Numbered from the stretch's first letter, positions 33,880 through 47,019 are shown. The stretch is DNA of 64,000 bases from Papio anubis (GCF_008728515.1 NC_044984.1:85519277-85583276); one strand, 5' to 3'. Translations and numbers: made by a program. Notes: a model not told the origin generated them from the letters alone.

Positions 33880-34230
33880 TCGAGTGGTGGTTTTCCCACC
33901 AGCCTTTTCCAACCCACCCTGCCCCGAACTCAACTCAGAGTCTTCCCTCATGCTTCGTTCACATAAACCCTTGGACTCTGCACTTAGTATGCTGCCTACC
34001 AGTTTCAGTTACTTTTTTGTTTCTGTCATAGCCCCTATCACAATTTACCTTTTATTTACTTTTTTGATTACTTTCCTTACGTATATGTATGTGTGTGCAT
34101 GTATGCCTCATTAGAATGGGCCCATGCTTGTTATTTATTATGTTGTCACTATGGTACTTTTAGTATCTAACACAACATTCTGCACAGGGTAGGAATTCCA
34201 ATATTTGTTAAATGAGTCAATGCACAAATG
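33880..34230 (+). mobile_element. L2 LINE 3'-end fragment
   Basis: TAGCCCCTATCACAATTTAC ... ATTAGAATGGGCCCATGC ... AACACAACATTCTGCACAGG ... TATTTGTTAAATGAGTCAAT is the L2 3' end in order. Confidence 0.7.
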
Positions 34231-34599
34231 AAGATCCTGGTTTAATCTAGTCATGGTTCAAACTTTTATACACACCAAAGGATTCTGAGTTCTATTAAGT
34301 GCCTCTTGAATATTCTGTAAGAATTACACCAAAATGGGGGTAGCGCAGAGATAAACAGTATCTTTGAAGAAACTGGGAGACACCAGGATTTCCCCCACAT
34401 TTTTCAAGCCATATCACACAAGCATTTGAGTGTGATTCTTTTATATCACAGTAGGCTCTTAAAACTCCTCTTTCTCAACCAATTTTTGTTTCAAAAATAT
34501 TCACATTCTGGATCCCAAAGATTTAACAGCCTGTCTTTGCCAATTTAACATGTATTATTAACACTAAAGTTGAGTGTAAATGATAACAATATAGGACTT

Positions 34600-34730
34600 G
34601 AGGGCAAGCAGTAGTATTGGTTCTTTCACTAACTTGGTATTTTTTTCTTTCTTTTTCTGGGGGGTCATTTAACCTCTTTCATCTTTACAATCTTGAACAT
34701 TTTTAGAAAGTTAATGAAGTATAATTATGT
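34600..34730 (+). mobile_element. MIR SINE fragment
   Basis: Weak MIR-like text around TTCTTTCACTAACTTGG and TCATTTAACCTCTTTCATC. Confidence 0.4.
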
Positions 34731-34782
34731 AAAAAATAAACACAAAAATAATAGCAAGCATATAAAATGACATTAAAATACC

Positions 34783-34898
34783 ACTGTGTGTCTGGGATCA
34801 TCCTGTGTTCTGGGAACACAACTAGAAAGGAAGGGTCTCTACTTTTAAGGAGCTTATGTACTTGGGAGAAGAAAGGTAATAAAAAAGTAAATAATATA
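34783..34898 (+). repeat. Duplicated 116-bp segment, copy A
   Basis: Identical to 37057-37172 apart from three substitutions and no indels (offset exactly 2274 bp). Flanks of the two copies do not match. Copy A looks like the derived one because copy B continues into repeat sequence of the same style. Confidence 0.95.
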
Positions 34899-34984
34899 AT
34901 TAAATGTAATTGAACCTATAAAAATAAAAAGATCAAATAAGTGTACTTTATTTTCTTATACTGCTAATTTAAGAAATATTTTGA

Positions 34985-35330
34985 ATTAGCCATATGTAGC
35001 AAAATGTTCATATGCTTTGATCCAGCAATCCCACTATATAGATAAAATATTAAGTGATTTAAAACCAGGACGATATATGTTTCAACACTATATAATAACA
35101 GAAACAAAAAAAATTCTAAAATAGAGGATGAATAACAGAGATAAGTGACCATATAGTTAACTCAAACAGTAAAATATACATTATTAAAATTATATGGTAT
35201 TATATAATAAGTGGAAACAATACTATTCAAGGAATATAAATCAGCAAACATGTAATACAAAATTTCATAATTTCTATCTGCAGTGATATAACAATGTACA
35301 CTTGGATTGCAATACACACCAAACAATGAA
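34985..35330 (+). mobile_element. Old L1 fragment
   Basis: ATGCTTTGATCCAGCAATCC, CAACACTATATAATAACAGA and a diffuse downstream region fit an L1M ORF2 3' end on the plus strand, strongly diverged. Confidence 0.5.
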
Positions 35331-36223
35331 GCAAAATAAATTTTAATTAAATCTTGGAATTAATTATCTCCCTGAGCTAATGACTTCCTTTAGCTTTTAT
35401 TTAGTATTATAGTTTTGCACAACTCTATAAATAAATAATTCCTGATGCAGATATGGGATTTGTTCTTTTATGTGCCCCTTTTTAAAATTATGATTTAATT
35501 CTCTCATCTCATTAATGTATTCTTACTCCAACCAAAAATAACATAAAATATTTACCTGTTAAACTTATCTGGGCATTTTTGATGAAACCTTGAAATCTTT
35601 TCATTTAATCTTTACACTGGTAGTTATGGTAATTTTCTTAGATGAAATTATACTTTCTGATTTGCGAAAAGAAAAATTATAAATCAAAATTACACATTCT
35701 ATGAATGCCATCACATTTTTATATAGTATGATAAACATTACGATTTATTTTGTCAAGTACTTCTCTCCTCATCCATATACTTATGTTTATTTTAAAGAAC
35801 ATTTTCTGATTACTTGGAAATCATTACCTCACTTAAAAACAACACTATTTTAAAACAAATACACAGTCCAATGGCCAAAGACGACTTCAGACATTATACC
35901 TAGGGTAAACATAAGTAAACCTCAAACAAGACATGGCCCAGTTTGCAAAAAGAAATCTTTGAGGTGACTGTTTTTAAACTTCATTGACTCTAAATTTCCA
36001 TTTCACCAGTAATGACACTTCATACTTCCTAAGAACCATTCCCTAAGGACTCTGCCTAGCTCACCAAGACACACAACCTAGTAACTGTGGAGTGACTCTC
36101 CTTCATTTCGCTAGCTGAAAACAATGTGGTGTTCTACCACAACTGTAGTTTTTTGGGTCCAGAACCGAACCAGAGAATTTCATTTGGTTTTCTAATTTGG
36201 TCCAGCTGTTGAAATAGATCTCT
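35331..36223. other. Unassigned spacer
   Basis: AT-rich; no gene or clear repeat recognised. Confidence 0.4.
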
Positions 36224-36545
36224 CTCTTTTCTTTCTTTTCTTTTTACTTTTCTTTTCTTTTCCTTTCTTTTCTTCCTTCCTTCCTTCCTCCCTCCCCCCC
36301 TCCCTCCCTCCCTCCCTTTCTTCCTTCCTTCCTTTTTTCCTTGCCTCCTTCCTCCCTTCCTTCTTCCCTCCCTCCCTTCTTTCCTTCCTCCCTCCCTCCT
36401 TCCTTCCCTTCTTTCCTTCCTTCCTTCCTTCCATCCATCCATCCTTCCTTCCTTCCTTCCTTCCTTCCTTCCTTCCTTCCTTCCTTCCCTCCCTCCTTCC
36501 TTCCTTCCTTCCCTACTTCCTTCCTTCCTTCCTTCCCTACCTTTC
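36224..36545. repeat. TTCC/TCCC polypyrimidine tract, about 320 bp
   Basis: Nearly pure pyrimidine on the plus strand: TTTC-rich start, (CCCT)n blocks, then long (TTCC)n with interruptions (ATCCATCC at 36433-36444, CCTACTTCC). Frames through it (Ser/Pro/Leu on plus, Gly/Arg/Lys/Glu on minus) are artefacts. Confidence 0.95.
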
Positions 36546-37056
36546 CTTCCTTCTACCTCCTCACCCCTGTTTTTTTCTTTCTCTTTCCTGGAAACATTCT
36601 TTGGACGCTCATAGCAAAATGGAAGTAATCTTATTGAAAACGTAAGTTTTCATTATCAAAATTGCTAGTAGCACAGCGGTTTCATAGTGCAGATATCTGT
36701 GGATACTTACAAGAAGTCATGACAACTATACTAAATGTGGTAGTGCTGTGTCTCCTTGAGCTTTCCCTGCTCCCCTCTAGTATCCAAGTTACTCCTTCAG
36801 GTTCCTCTTGCACTCTGGCAGAACTCAGGTAACAAAACATCCCTTTTAATTTAACCTTCCCTGACCCCCGCCACCATCACTCCAAATTAGGGAAAAGGAG
36901 GTAAATAAAAGCAAACATAAAATAAAAGCATAGTTTTGAATAATGGTTTCATACCTTTTGAATAATTATTTTGAAAGTGATAGACTAATCAAATAGTCTC
37001 TTTTGTTTAATCATTCATTTATTCAGTTAGCTCATTCAGTCAATACAGAATGCCCA

Positions 37057-37172
37057 ACTGTGTGTCTGGAATCATCCTGTGTTCTGGGAACACAACTAGA
37101 AAGGAAGGGTCTCTGCTTTTAAGGAGCTTATGTACTTGGGAGAAGAAAGGTAATACAAAAGTAAATAATATA
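37057..37172 (+). repeat. Duplicated 116-bp segment, copy B
   Basis: Partner of 34783-34898 (113 of 116 positions equal). It is embedded in a longer ancient repeat-like context from about 37000 (ATTTATTCAGTTAGCTCATT ... ) on. Confidence 0.95.
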
Positions 37173-37189
37173 CTTTCTTAAAATAATAT

Positions 37190-37690
37190 GTGTTATGAAA
37201 AATAAATAGGATAAGAGATTGAAAGTGATTAGAGTATATGTTGTTTTATATTAGTATAAATGGGAGCCAGGGAAGTGACATGTGACCCCAGATCTGGAAG
37301 TATCTCAGGCAGAGAGAAGAGCTAATATAAATATCCTGAAGTAGGTAAGGCTTGTCATGTCAGTGGTAAAAGTGAAGCGCAGAGAGTTGGGCAAAGAAGT
37401 AATCCCGTACAGCCTCACTGTTTGTGGTGTTGTCCAAATATAATGGGAAGTTCTTGAATGGTTTAATCATGGAGTGATATGATTCAATCTAAGTTTTATA
37501 AAGGAACTGACACTGCTGAGTGAAGCAGTTGGGTAGAGAGAGAGAGAGAGAGTAGAATGGAAGCAGAAAAATCCCTCTGAATATTTCCCAGCCCAGGGGA
37601 GCAAGTGCAGTGTTGAATTGGGTGGTAGCAGGAGAGATGATCAAAAAACAATATTGAGGACATGTTTTGGATGGTACACTGATAGTACTT
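37190..37690 (+). repeat. Diverged ancient repeat of unnamed family, with (GA)n
   Basis: Ordered phrases AATGGGAAGTTCTTGAATGG, ATGGAGTGATATGATTCAAT and GGTGGTAGCAGGAGAGATGA resemble the copy at 26140-26580. An (AG)8 run is at about 37537-37552. Confidence 0.45.
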
Positions 37691-40679
37691 GTTGATGGAT
37701 TATTAAAATACTTCCTAGATTTTCAATGAATAAATAAATGCTGCTATATTATATAGGTAAGTAAGAACCTGTTCATTTTTACAGCCCGGAAGTCGTAAAA
37801 ATCATATGTTCTCCTGAAAGAAAAAGGTAAGCATAATAATGCCAACTAGCAGCAAACACATTTGGAATCCAGGTACACTACTAGTATTTAAAAATTGGTA
37901 AGAAAAAAATTCTACCTCTTGTTTAACATTCAGGGTGTCCACAATCAGTACATTAAGCTGTTCCCTGGTGACTTGAAAAGATGTTCTCCACTCACATTTT
38001 TATTATTCCTTTTTTTCACTCATTTAACAAATATTTATTCACTGCCTACTATGATCCAAGTCCCACGGAAGTAACATAAAGAAGCACGTAGGCAGAGTTA
38101 CATTTTTTTCTGTTAAAATTCTGACAATATTGCTTCATTTTCTTTTGAGGTTTAGTTCTGTGGAGAAGTCTGAAGTAACTATCATTGTTTTGTTTTTCAT
38201 TTGTACAGAGTATGTTTCATTCATATTTGTCCCCATTTATATTTGTGTGATTTTTTAAATTGATATTTATGTTCATTTTTGAAATTCAAATGCTTTACCA
38301 GGTTTTACTAATTTTTTAATGCTTCACTTGCCCACTTTTAGCCTGAACATTCAAACTTTCAAATCAGAAAATGTTTTCTTTCCCTGCTTTGTCTTTGATT
38401 ACCCTTCTGCGCTATTTAGTTTCTTTTTAAAGATCACCAATTAGCCATAAGGTAGACTTCTCTTTTCACATTTTCTTGTCATCACATTAGATTCTTTCGT
38501 TTTTTGTGTCTTTTCTTTGGCCTCCTAGGAGATAACTAATATCAGAAATGTTGCCCATTTGAATTTCTGTAGTGTTTATTCAGCTCTGTACTGTTTCTGA
38601 AGCTATACATTTTTTGTTCTCATCTCATATTTCATTTATTTTAACTCTACCTACCATCCAATTTTCTATTTTTTCTATCTCAATATCTTTTATTTCATGC
38701 ATACAATTTATTTGGCATTAACTTAGAGTAGAAGATAGAGCTGTCAACATTTGTTTCCTAAAAAATGATCTTCAAAAGAGGTCTTTCCACAACTTCAGTG
38801 TTTCTCTTTATGTTACATAATCTTTTCATAAGGTTGTAACTATTTTGAAAATGTTTTCTCATCCTGGAGTGATTTCTATCCAGTCTGGCATTTTGCCCAT
38901 AAACAAAAGTTTCAGGTTCTATTTGACATCCTTTTCTTTCTTCCAGCTTTTAAAGAATAATCCTTTTAGATATTAAGTTGGAAAATGAAGTGGTGAGCAA
39001 CATTTTGTATTTTTACAAGGGTTTTCTTTTGAATGTGAATCCACTGAGCTAACAGGAAGTTTCTGATTTCATTACCTGGTCATCTTATCTTGCCAGACAC
39101 ATTAAAAAATGAAATTTAACAAATAAGTTAGAGACTCAAGAGTCTATCTGGCACTTTCAGGAAACATGAAAACAAAAGCCTATGTAAGATATTCTTAAAA
39201 TGAATTGCCTCTCTATTTCCAACTTCATATTGTTAAATAAGAATACTATCTTCTATGCAATTTTGCATGAACTTCTTGAAGTTCTGATCCCAAAATTAGT
39301 GTCAAAAGTAGTTTAATAGAGGCACAATTTAGGGATTTTAAAAGCTTTTGTTACCCTAGAAATTAACTTTAGATAAGTAGTGTTCTTGGTCTCCTCATTT
39401 TGGCCAGCATAGGATCAGTATTTGAGCAGTAAGATAATACAGTGGGAAGTATGCATGGAAGACTCTTTAATTCTATTCCACGACTCCCCCATTTCATGAA
39501 AATTATTTTATGACATCCCCAATTCTTTTTTATACCTGAGTTTGGTTAAGGGAATTCTTCCTGGAGTCTGACAGGACATTATTCAATAATGTAGTTCATT
39601 GTGTTGCTGAAAACATGCAACTTCTGGTAAATAACACACCAAAAGTTTTCTCTGGAGAGCAGCTCCTCATCAGGGATTTCATTTTCTAGCCCTGACTATC
39701 ACAAAAGGAGGTGCCATGATTAATACTCACTAGTGTAATGTAAGTGGAAGTGATGGCTGGTATTTCTAGATGGAGGTGTATGTGAGATGGGGTTTCATTT
39801 TTCACACTCCCATCTGCCATTTGCCAGCTGAATGCCAGGATGCCAAGCATCTCAGGGAAGGTGTAGCCACAAGACAGGGAGTCTAGACCCTAGCATCAGC
39901 ACAGGAAGGCAAGTTGCATATCAATGAATATCCATATTGGACTGTTTATGAGCAAGAAATTCGCTTTTATTGTATTAAATCGCCAGGGGGTAGATTTTTT
40001 TCCCCTAAAACATCTACTGTCATCTTATAACTAGAACTAGTTTGTGTTTAGTTTCTTATTAAGAAGGTGGAAAAAATCAAATCAGTTGTTTCTAACTTTC
40101 CAATGTTTCTCAAAAATAATTCAAAATGAGATGCCATAGGTAATTAGATGTCCTTCAGTTTCCCCACCATTTTGAGTTGCCTTTTCCTTCAACACACAAG
40201 AAACATAAATTGAGTATCTCATCCTGCGTGATGGGGAAATTATTGGGGAATTTCCTATGTGTTTATAAAAAACCACATGAGATGGAATTTCAAGAAATAC
40301 TTCATGTTTCCTGCACCTCACACCCTGAACTTCTTCGTAAATCTCTTTTGGTCTTTTTGTAATAATGAGTCAATACCAAAGGATGAATTTCTTAGGGCCA
40401 TCCCACACTTTACATTCACCCTTCTCTTCAGTCCACAAAGCACAGACACTATTTGAATTTAGATATTAGAGAAACCATAACATGTAATAGGAAAATTTAC
40501 CACAGATGCCATGTATCACGACTTATACAGCCCACTAGATATGTCCCTTCACAGCTGTTCCCTCCTGGCTGTCTCTATCTTTACAACCTCTACTTTTGCT
40601 ATGTTGCCCATGTTGCTGGAGACAGATCTCATACGCTGCATAATATTTCCCGTGTCTTGTCTTTTCTTATTTAAATCAA
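37691..40679. other. Three kb of unassigned spacer
   Basis: AT-rich. 38000-38960 has the texture of an old antisense LINE (TTTTGAGGTTTAGTTCTGTGG, TTCTCATCTCATATTTC) but I cannot assign it. Open frames at 40121-40714 are short, overlapping and without domains. No RNA gene seen. Confidence 0.35.
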
Positions 40680-43380
40680 TATACCATAACCTGAATACAT
40701 GCAATGAGTTATGACAGATGTATATACTTGTGAAACTAATACTTTGTATAGAACCTTACCATCATCACCTAAACTTTTTACTTTCCCCTTTGCAGTTCAT
40801 ATCTCCCCTCGCCCTCCTTTTTTACTAAGTACTATTCCATTTTATGAATAAACTACTTTATAAAATAATTTTTTTTCATCTGTGAATGGACACTTGAGTT
40901 GTTTCTAGTTTTTGGTTATTGCAAATAAAACTGTTATGAAGATTTATGTCCAAGTCGTCTTAGTATGGACATGTGTTGTCTATGAAAAATACTTTTAAAT
41001 GGAATAGTTGGGTCATATGGTAGGTGTATGTTTAACTTATAGTAATTATCAAAAATAATGTTTTAAGTGCTTATAATGTTATACCTTGTCATCAGCAATA
41101 TATGAGAGTTCCAGTTCCTCCACATTATTTTCAAGGCTTGGTATTAGGAGTTTTAAATTTTAGCTATTTTCATAGGTACAGAGTAATATCTTATGATGGT
41201 TTTAATTAACATTTCCCTGATGACTATTGGTATTGATTTTATGTGCTTTTTGAATACTTATTGTTTATATATTTTCTTTTTTAAGTTTTATTTATAATTT
41301 TTGTAGGTATATAGTAGGTGTATATATTTATGGGATATGTGAGATGTTTTGATATAGTCATCCCTGTGAAATAAACACCTCATGAAGAATGGGGTATCCA
41401 TCCCCACAAGCATTTATCCATGAAGTTACAAACAATTTTATTATACTCTGTAAGTTATTTTAAAATTTGCAGTTGTTGTTGACTATAGTCACCCTGTTGT
41501 GCTATCACATAGTAGTGTTTATTCATTCTTGCTATTTGGTTTTAACCGTTCCTACCTGCTTCCCAGGCCCCCACTGACCTTCCCAGCCTCTCATAATCAT
41601 CCTTGTACTCTCTATGTCCATGAGTTCAATTGTTTTGATTTTTAGATCCCACATGTAAGTGAGAACATGCAATGTTTGTCTTTCTGTGCCTGGTTTATTT
41701 CACTTAGCATAATGATCTCCAGTTCCATCTATGTTGTTGCAAATGACTGGATCTCATTATTTTTTGTGGCTGAATAGTACTCCATTGTGTATATATACCA
41801 CATTTTCTTTATCCATTGATCTGTTGATAGACATCTAGGTTGCTTCTAAATCTCAACTACTGTAAGCAGTGCTGCAACAAACGTAGGAGTGAAGAACTCT
41901 CCTTGATATACTGAGTGTAAACCCAGCAGTGGGATTGCTGAATCATGTGGTAGCTAAATTGAAAATTTATATATTCTCTTTCATGAAGTGGATATTCAAT
42001 AATTTGCTCATTTTCTGAAAGCTGTTTGCTTGATCTTATTAAAGTCTGAAATTGTGGAGAGACATACACACACACATAAATACATACACATAGACACTCT
42101 GGATAGAAATCCTTTGTTAAGTACATGTAGTGTAAACATTTTCTCTCAGTCTGTAACTCTCTTTGTTCTTGAGATGTCTTTTGAAGAGCAAAGATTTTTA
42201 ATTTGATATGGTTTAATTTATTACTTTTTTCTATGATAGTTCATGCTTTTCATATGTTATCTAAAAAAAACTCTGCCTATCTTAATCTTGCAAAGATTTT
42301 CTCCATTGTTTTCTTCTAGAATTTTTTTTTTAATTTTAGCTTTTAATTATACATATGCATTTTGGGTTAATTTGTAGATATAATATTAATATAAGGTAAT
42401 AGTCAATGTGGATATCCCATACCAATATCCACTTGTGTCAACACCACTTGCTGAAGAGATTTCGTTTCCTAATTGAATTGACTTGTCATTTTGTTGAAAG
42501 TCATTTGATTGTTTTTGGGTTGACTCATTTCAGAACTGTTTTCCGTTCAACTGATCTTTATGTCTGTCATTTTGCCAATATCACTGTATCTTCAGAGAAA
42601 GACTTAAAAGTGAAAGTCCTCAACTTTTCCTCTTCATAAAGGGCATTGTATCCATTAGATTATTTGCATTTTCATAGAAACTTTAGAATCAGCTTATCAA
42701 TTTCTATATAAAGGCTAATTAACATTATGATTAGAACTGTGATAAATCTATATGTCAGTTATCAATACTGAATCTTTAAATGATGTATATGGTATATGTC
42801 TCAATTTTTCAAGTCTTCTTTCATTTCCATTAGGAATGTTTTATATATTTTAATGTATATATCACACATATCTCCTGTTAAGTTTATTCATGTGTCATTT
42901 TTTTGAATTTAAGATAATTTTTTTAAATTACTTTCCAGTTCTTTGCTATTAATAAATAAAAATTGAACTGATTGCTATATATTAACACTGCACCCTATGA
43001 CTTTGCTAAATTCATTTATTAGTTTTAGTGGGTATTTTTTATTCATGTCTTAGTATTTTTGATGAACACGTACATATCATTTTCAAGTGAACATCATTTT
43101 ATGTTTTCCTTTCCAATTTTCATGCTTTCTATTTATTACTTTTTCCTACTGTACTACCTAGAACTTTCTATTCAAAGTTTAATAGAAATGGTGACCACAA
43201 CCATTCTTGCTCTTTCCTGATCTTAGGGGGGAAAGCATTCTGTCTTTCACTATTTACATACAGTGTCTCAGTTAATGGCCCTAAATAACTTGAGTGGTAG
43301 GCACCTTATTATCGTTTCTCATTTTGATATGCTTAATGTCTCACAGCTTATGAACACCAAAACAAAGACTACCCTAGGTC
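40680..43380 (-). mobile_element. Old antisense L1 sequence (one or more L1M copies)
   Basis: Plus strand gives antisense L1 ORF2/3'UTR text. Examples are GGACACTTGAGTTGTTTCTAG, ATAGTACTCCATTGTGTATA, TATCCATTGATCTGTTGATA and AGCAGTGGGATTGCTGAATC, then ORF2-derived AACACCACTTGCTGAAGAGA. Two 3'-end-like parts (40680-41270 and 41280-41960) suggest at least two insertions. Frames are broken throughout. Confidence 0.75.
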
Positions 43381-43392
43381 AGGTTGACCATA

Positions 43393-44631
43393 GGCTTTTA
43401 TTCTCTCTCTTTTTTTAATCGTTATTTTTATAGATTTAGGAAGTCACATGGATACATGGCATAATGGTGAGGTCTGGGCTTCTAGTATGCCTGTAACCTG
43501 TAGAGTGAACATTATACTCAATAGGTAATTTTTAAAACTTCACCCCTCTCTCATTCTCGCCACTTTTGGAGTCTGTACTACCTATTATTTCACTTTGTGT
43601 GTCCATGTGTACTCATTGTTTAGCTCCCACTTCTGAGTGGGTACATGCATTATTTGATTTTCTGTTTCTAGGTTATTTTATTTAGAATAATGGCCTCCAG
43701 CTCTATCCATGTTGCTGAAAAATACATGATATTATTCTTTTTTATGGTTGCATAGTATTCTATGGTGTACATACACCATGTTTTATTTATCCAATTATCC
43801 ATTATTGGACACTTAGGTCAATTCTATGTCTTTGCTATTGTGAATAGTCTACAATAAACATACAAGTGCAGGTATCTTTTTGATATAATAATGAAGACTG
43901 GTCCTTTTAATTAACCCAGATGAAAATAAAGAAAAAAATCAAATAAATGAACAAAGACTTCTGAAAATATGAGGTTAGGTGAAGCATCCACTCCTACAAG
44001 TTATAGGCATTCCTGGGGCAGAAGAAGAAAAAGTAAAAGTCTTGGAAAATGATTATGATGGAAAATTTCAGGAAAACATCCCTCATATAGCTATAGAATT
44101 AGGCATCCAGATGCAAGAAGCTCAAGAAAACACTTGGAAGATTCTCAGCAAGACAAATCTCATCAAAGTATATGGTCGTCAGACTACCCCAAGTCAATGT
44201 GAAGGAAAAAAAATAAAAGCGGTTAGAGAGAAGCATCTAATTATTTATAAAGAAAATCTCATCACACTAACAGCAAGCTTCTCAGCAGAAACCTTACAAA
44301 CCAATAGAGATTGGGGGCCTATTCTTAGCTTTCATAAAGAAAAAATAATGTCAACCAAGAATTTTATATCCTGCCAAGCTGAGCTTCATAAGTGAAGAAG
44401 AATTAAAGTTTTTCCTAGGCAAGCTGCTAAGGGAATGTGTCACACCTAGACTGGTCTCAGAAGAAATGCTCAAAGAAGTTCTAAATATGGAAAGAAAGGG
44501 ACAATGCTTTCCTTCATAAAAGCACATGAAAATATAGAACCTATAGATACTAAAAAGTGATTACACAATTGAGACTACAAAGCAACTAGGTAACACTAAG
44601 ACAGGAGCAAAACCTTGCTGGCTTATATTCT
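43393..44631 (-). mobile_element. Twin-primed L1: 3' end plus inverted ORF1 segment
   Basis: 43411-43890 is an antisense L1 3' part (TCCCACTTCTGAGTGGGTAC, CATAGTATTCTATGGTGTAC, TTGCTATTGTGAATAGTCTA). From about 43890 to 44619 the orientation flips and the sequence is L1 ORF1 C-terminus and the ORF1-ORF2 linker, sense. Most of ORF2 is absent. Flanks carry GGCTTTTATTCT (43393-43404) and GGCTTATATTCT (44620-44631), a 12-bp duplication with one mismatch. This is the classical 5'-inversion structure. Confidence 0.75.
43979..44395 (+). pseudogene. L1 ORF1p C-terminal remnant (138 codons open)
   Basis: The frame translates to the L1 ORF1 RNA-recognition and C-terminal domains, with recognisable pieces such as VIGIPGAEEEK, IQMQEAQENTWKI, LTASFSAETLQ and RDWGPI. 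It lacks the N-terminal coiled coil. The frame shifts after NFISC, where ORF1p should continue through the 'FISEGE' segment, which is found in another frame just downstream. It is part of the inverted L1 segment and is not a host gene. Confidence 0.8.
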
Positions 44632-47019
44632 TAATGCCTGCTCCGCACTGCCTCAAGAGAAGCTGGATCAGAGTCTGCCGCTAAATTTCAGGCCGCCCCC
44701 CAGGCTGCTTGCACCAGGCTTAGACCCCCAGGTACATTCTCTCTAAGCTTTGAGACCAGGTCTGTGCTAGACAACAGTTGAAGTCCATTCCAGAAATCTC
44801 CTTTCCTGAGCCAGAGCTGTTTTTTATGACCCATTCATTTGGTAAGGGTATGACTCTCTGTGCATGGTTGGGGATGGAAGGCATAAATGGGAAGGAGAGG
44901 GAGTAAGGGAGTGCAGCGATAGAGGGCATGCCACAAAGAACACTGAGCCATTAAAAGAAATCTTTTTCTTCCCTAACTCTGTTAGTTCCTCAACTCTGTT
45001 TCCCCTGGCTAATGGATTAAGTCTATATCTAATCTCATAGCAGTAGTCACTTATTAATCAAATACTTCTTAAATTATTTATTCCTTGTCTCTTTTTCTTA
45101 TCATAATATAACCCTATTGCACTGTTGATTGTGAAATAGCAATGAGATTATATCAGTGAATACGCTTGTAAACCAAAAGCTGCCATATAAGTGCAAAGTA
45201 ACATTGCCATTGTTGTTACTATTGGTACTGAAAGAAACTCAGAGAATGCACACAAAAGTGAAATAAGTTTGCTATTTCTGAGAGTCACAAAGGACCAAGA
45301 TTAAGGTGCCCTCGAAACCTATGAAAAGATTGCTTTTACATTTTATTACCTGATTTTCATTTTTTGCCAACTACGCCTAAGACATTCTTTCCGGGAAAGG
45401 AATTTAAAAGTGGATGTTAGTATCTGGGAAAAAATGTAGGCTCTGTGAATATGACAGTAATTTTTAAACCTGGACTAAATTGTACAGTCGTTCATGAGTA
45501 GTTTGAGTTTTTGCACTAACTTTCCCTTTCAAAAAACTATTAACTCTAGTACTACTAGCATTTATCTTAGGTAGATATATCTCTAGTATTCTTGTCAATA
45601 GGAGTCACTGAAGCTAGGAAGGAATGATTTTTTAAATCTATCAATCCAGATGGTGTGAAATGAAGAATCATCTTAATCAAAATAACAGCATCCAGAAACA
45701 TCTGGTCCCATAAGCTTTGTTTATCATTTCCTGAACCTCAGTAAAAGCTTTGTCTGTGATTTGTAGGTGGCCTGGTATTTCTTACAATTTTCCAGATGTT
45801 TTTCCTGAAGTCAGGACAGCCACAGGAAATTTGTTTAACATTATAATTTTTAATCATGAATGAGTATGTAATACTTTTGACTTTCATTTCCTTTCAGAAC
45901 CTTCTCAGATATTGTCTTTTTGTTCAGTTTTGAAGTTTATTGAAATACCTCACTTTCACATTCCAAAGTCATCTACTAGAGGGAAGAAAATATACATTTT
46001 TTGTTTCTATTTTCTCTAGACCTAGCATAGTTTCTGTCATAGTCTAAGTCCTCAATAAATATGTGAACTAGTGGAGTAAATGAATTAAAAGTGAAATTGA
46101 AATTTTATTTTCTCTCATATAAACATGTTAAGATGTTAACACACACACATACTTGGTTTTGTGGAAAGAGGAGGAAAAATAAATTATTTCAAGACTTTTT
46201 TTATGTTGTTCACATATCATTGTCAGACCAAGTGGCAATATGGGTGCTTTATAGTCATCAATATAAACATTTACAGAAGTAGATGAAGTCATTTCATGCT
46301 GCAATTCCATGTTAAAAATTGCCTTAGCTATAGAAGTTGTATGTGTTTTCATAATTTTCTAGTTAAACATGCTGGTATAATGTCTGAGGCTCACTGAGAC
46401 CTCCTGCAGTTTCAGGAATATGCTTTCTTTACATTATAAGACTGTTTGTTTATAACTGTCAAACCACCAGCAAGTTATCAACTCACATTCAATACAGGCA
46501 CCAAGCCACACTTTTGTTAATGTGAATTCTTGAAGAGAACAGAAACTAGACTGTTTTTATAAGTTTTAAACTCATAAGTCAAAACACAGCGATTTAAAAA
46601 AAAAAAAAAACAATGATTTCTTTCTCAAAAGGTTTTTTTCTTTCCTGGGTGGTGTTCAAGCAAGAACTGTTTTGGAAATGCTGACAGGATCATAGCAAAG
46701 GCATCCAGAGGGAAACATATAATATGTTTATTTATCTTAGAAACCACAGAACATTGCAAAAGGCCAAATTGGCCCTGTAAAATGTGTTGCTAACATGTAC
46801 AGTACGATAGCTTAGTTTGGATAAAGTCAAGTCATTTCTGTGCTGATAAAGAAGGATCATAATCTATATTCTGGCATCTCTAGAATTTATGTCTACAGCT
46901 CAACCCTTTCCCTTGAACTCCAAAATTCTAGATCTAAATCCTTCTTGACACATCCATATGGAAGTTGAATATGCATCTCAAAAAGAACAGATCCAAACCA
47001 GATATTTGATTCTCAGTTC
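44632..47019. other. Unassigned spacer, 2.4 kb
   Basis: Contains a GC-richer stretch at 44640-44760, an (AC)n run near 46139 and a poly-A run near 46597. No gene or RNA recognised; the frame at 44720-44929 has no domain. Confidence 0.4.

Noticed and set aside
36134..36628. Several overlapping frames rich in Gly/Arg/Lys (minus) or Ser/Pro/Leu (plus)
   Set aside because: Artefacts of the polypyrimidine tract, which lacks stops in most frames.
43979..44395. 138-codon frame as a possible new gene
   Set aside because: Translation matches L1 ORF1p C-terminal domain and the frame breaks where ORF1p should continue.
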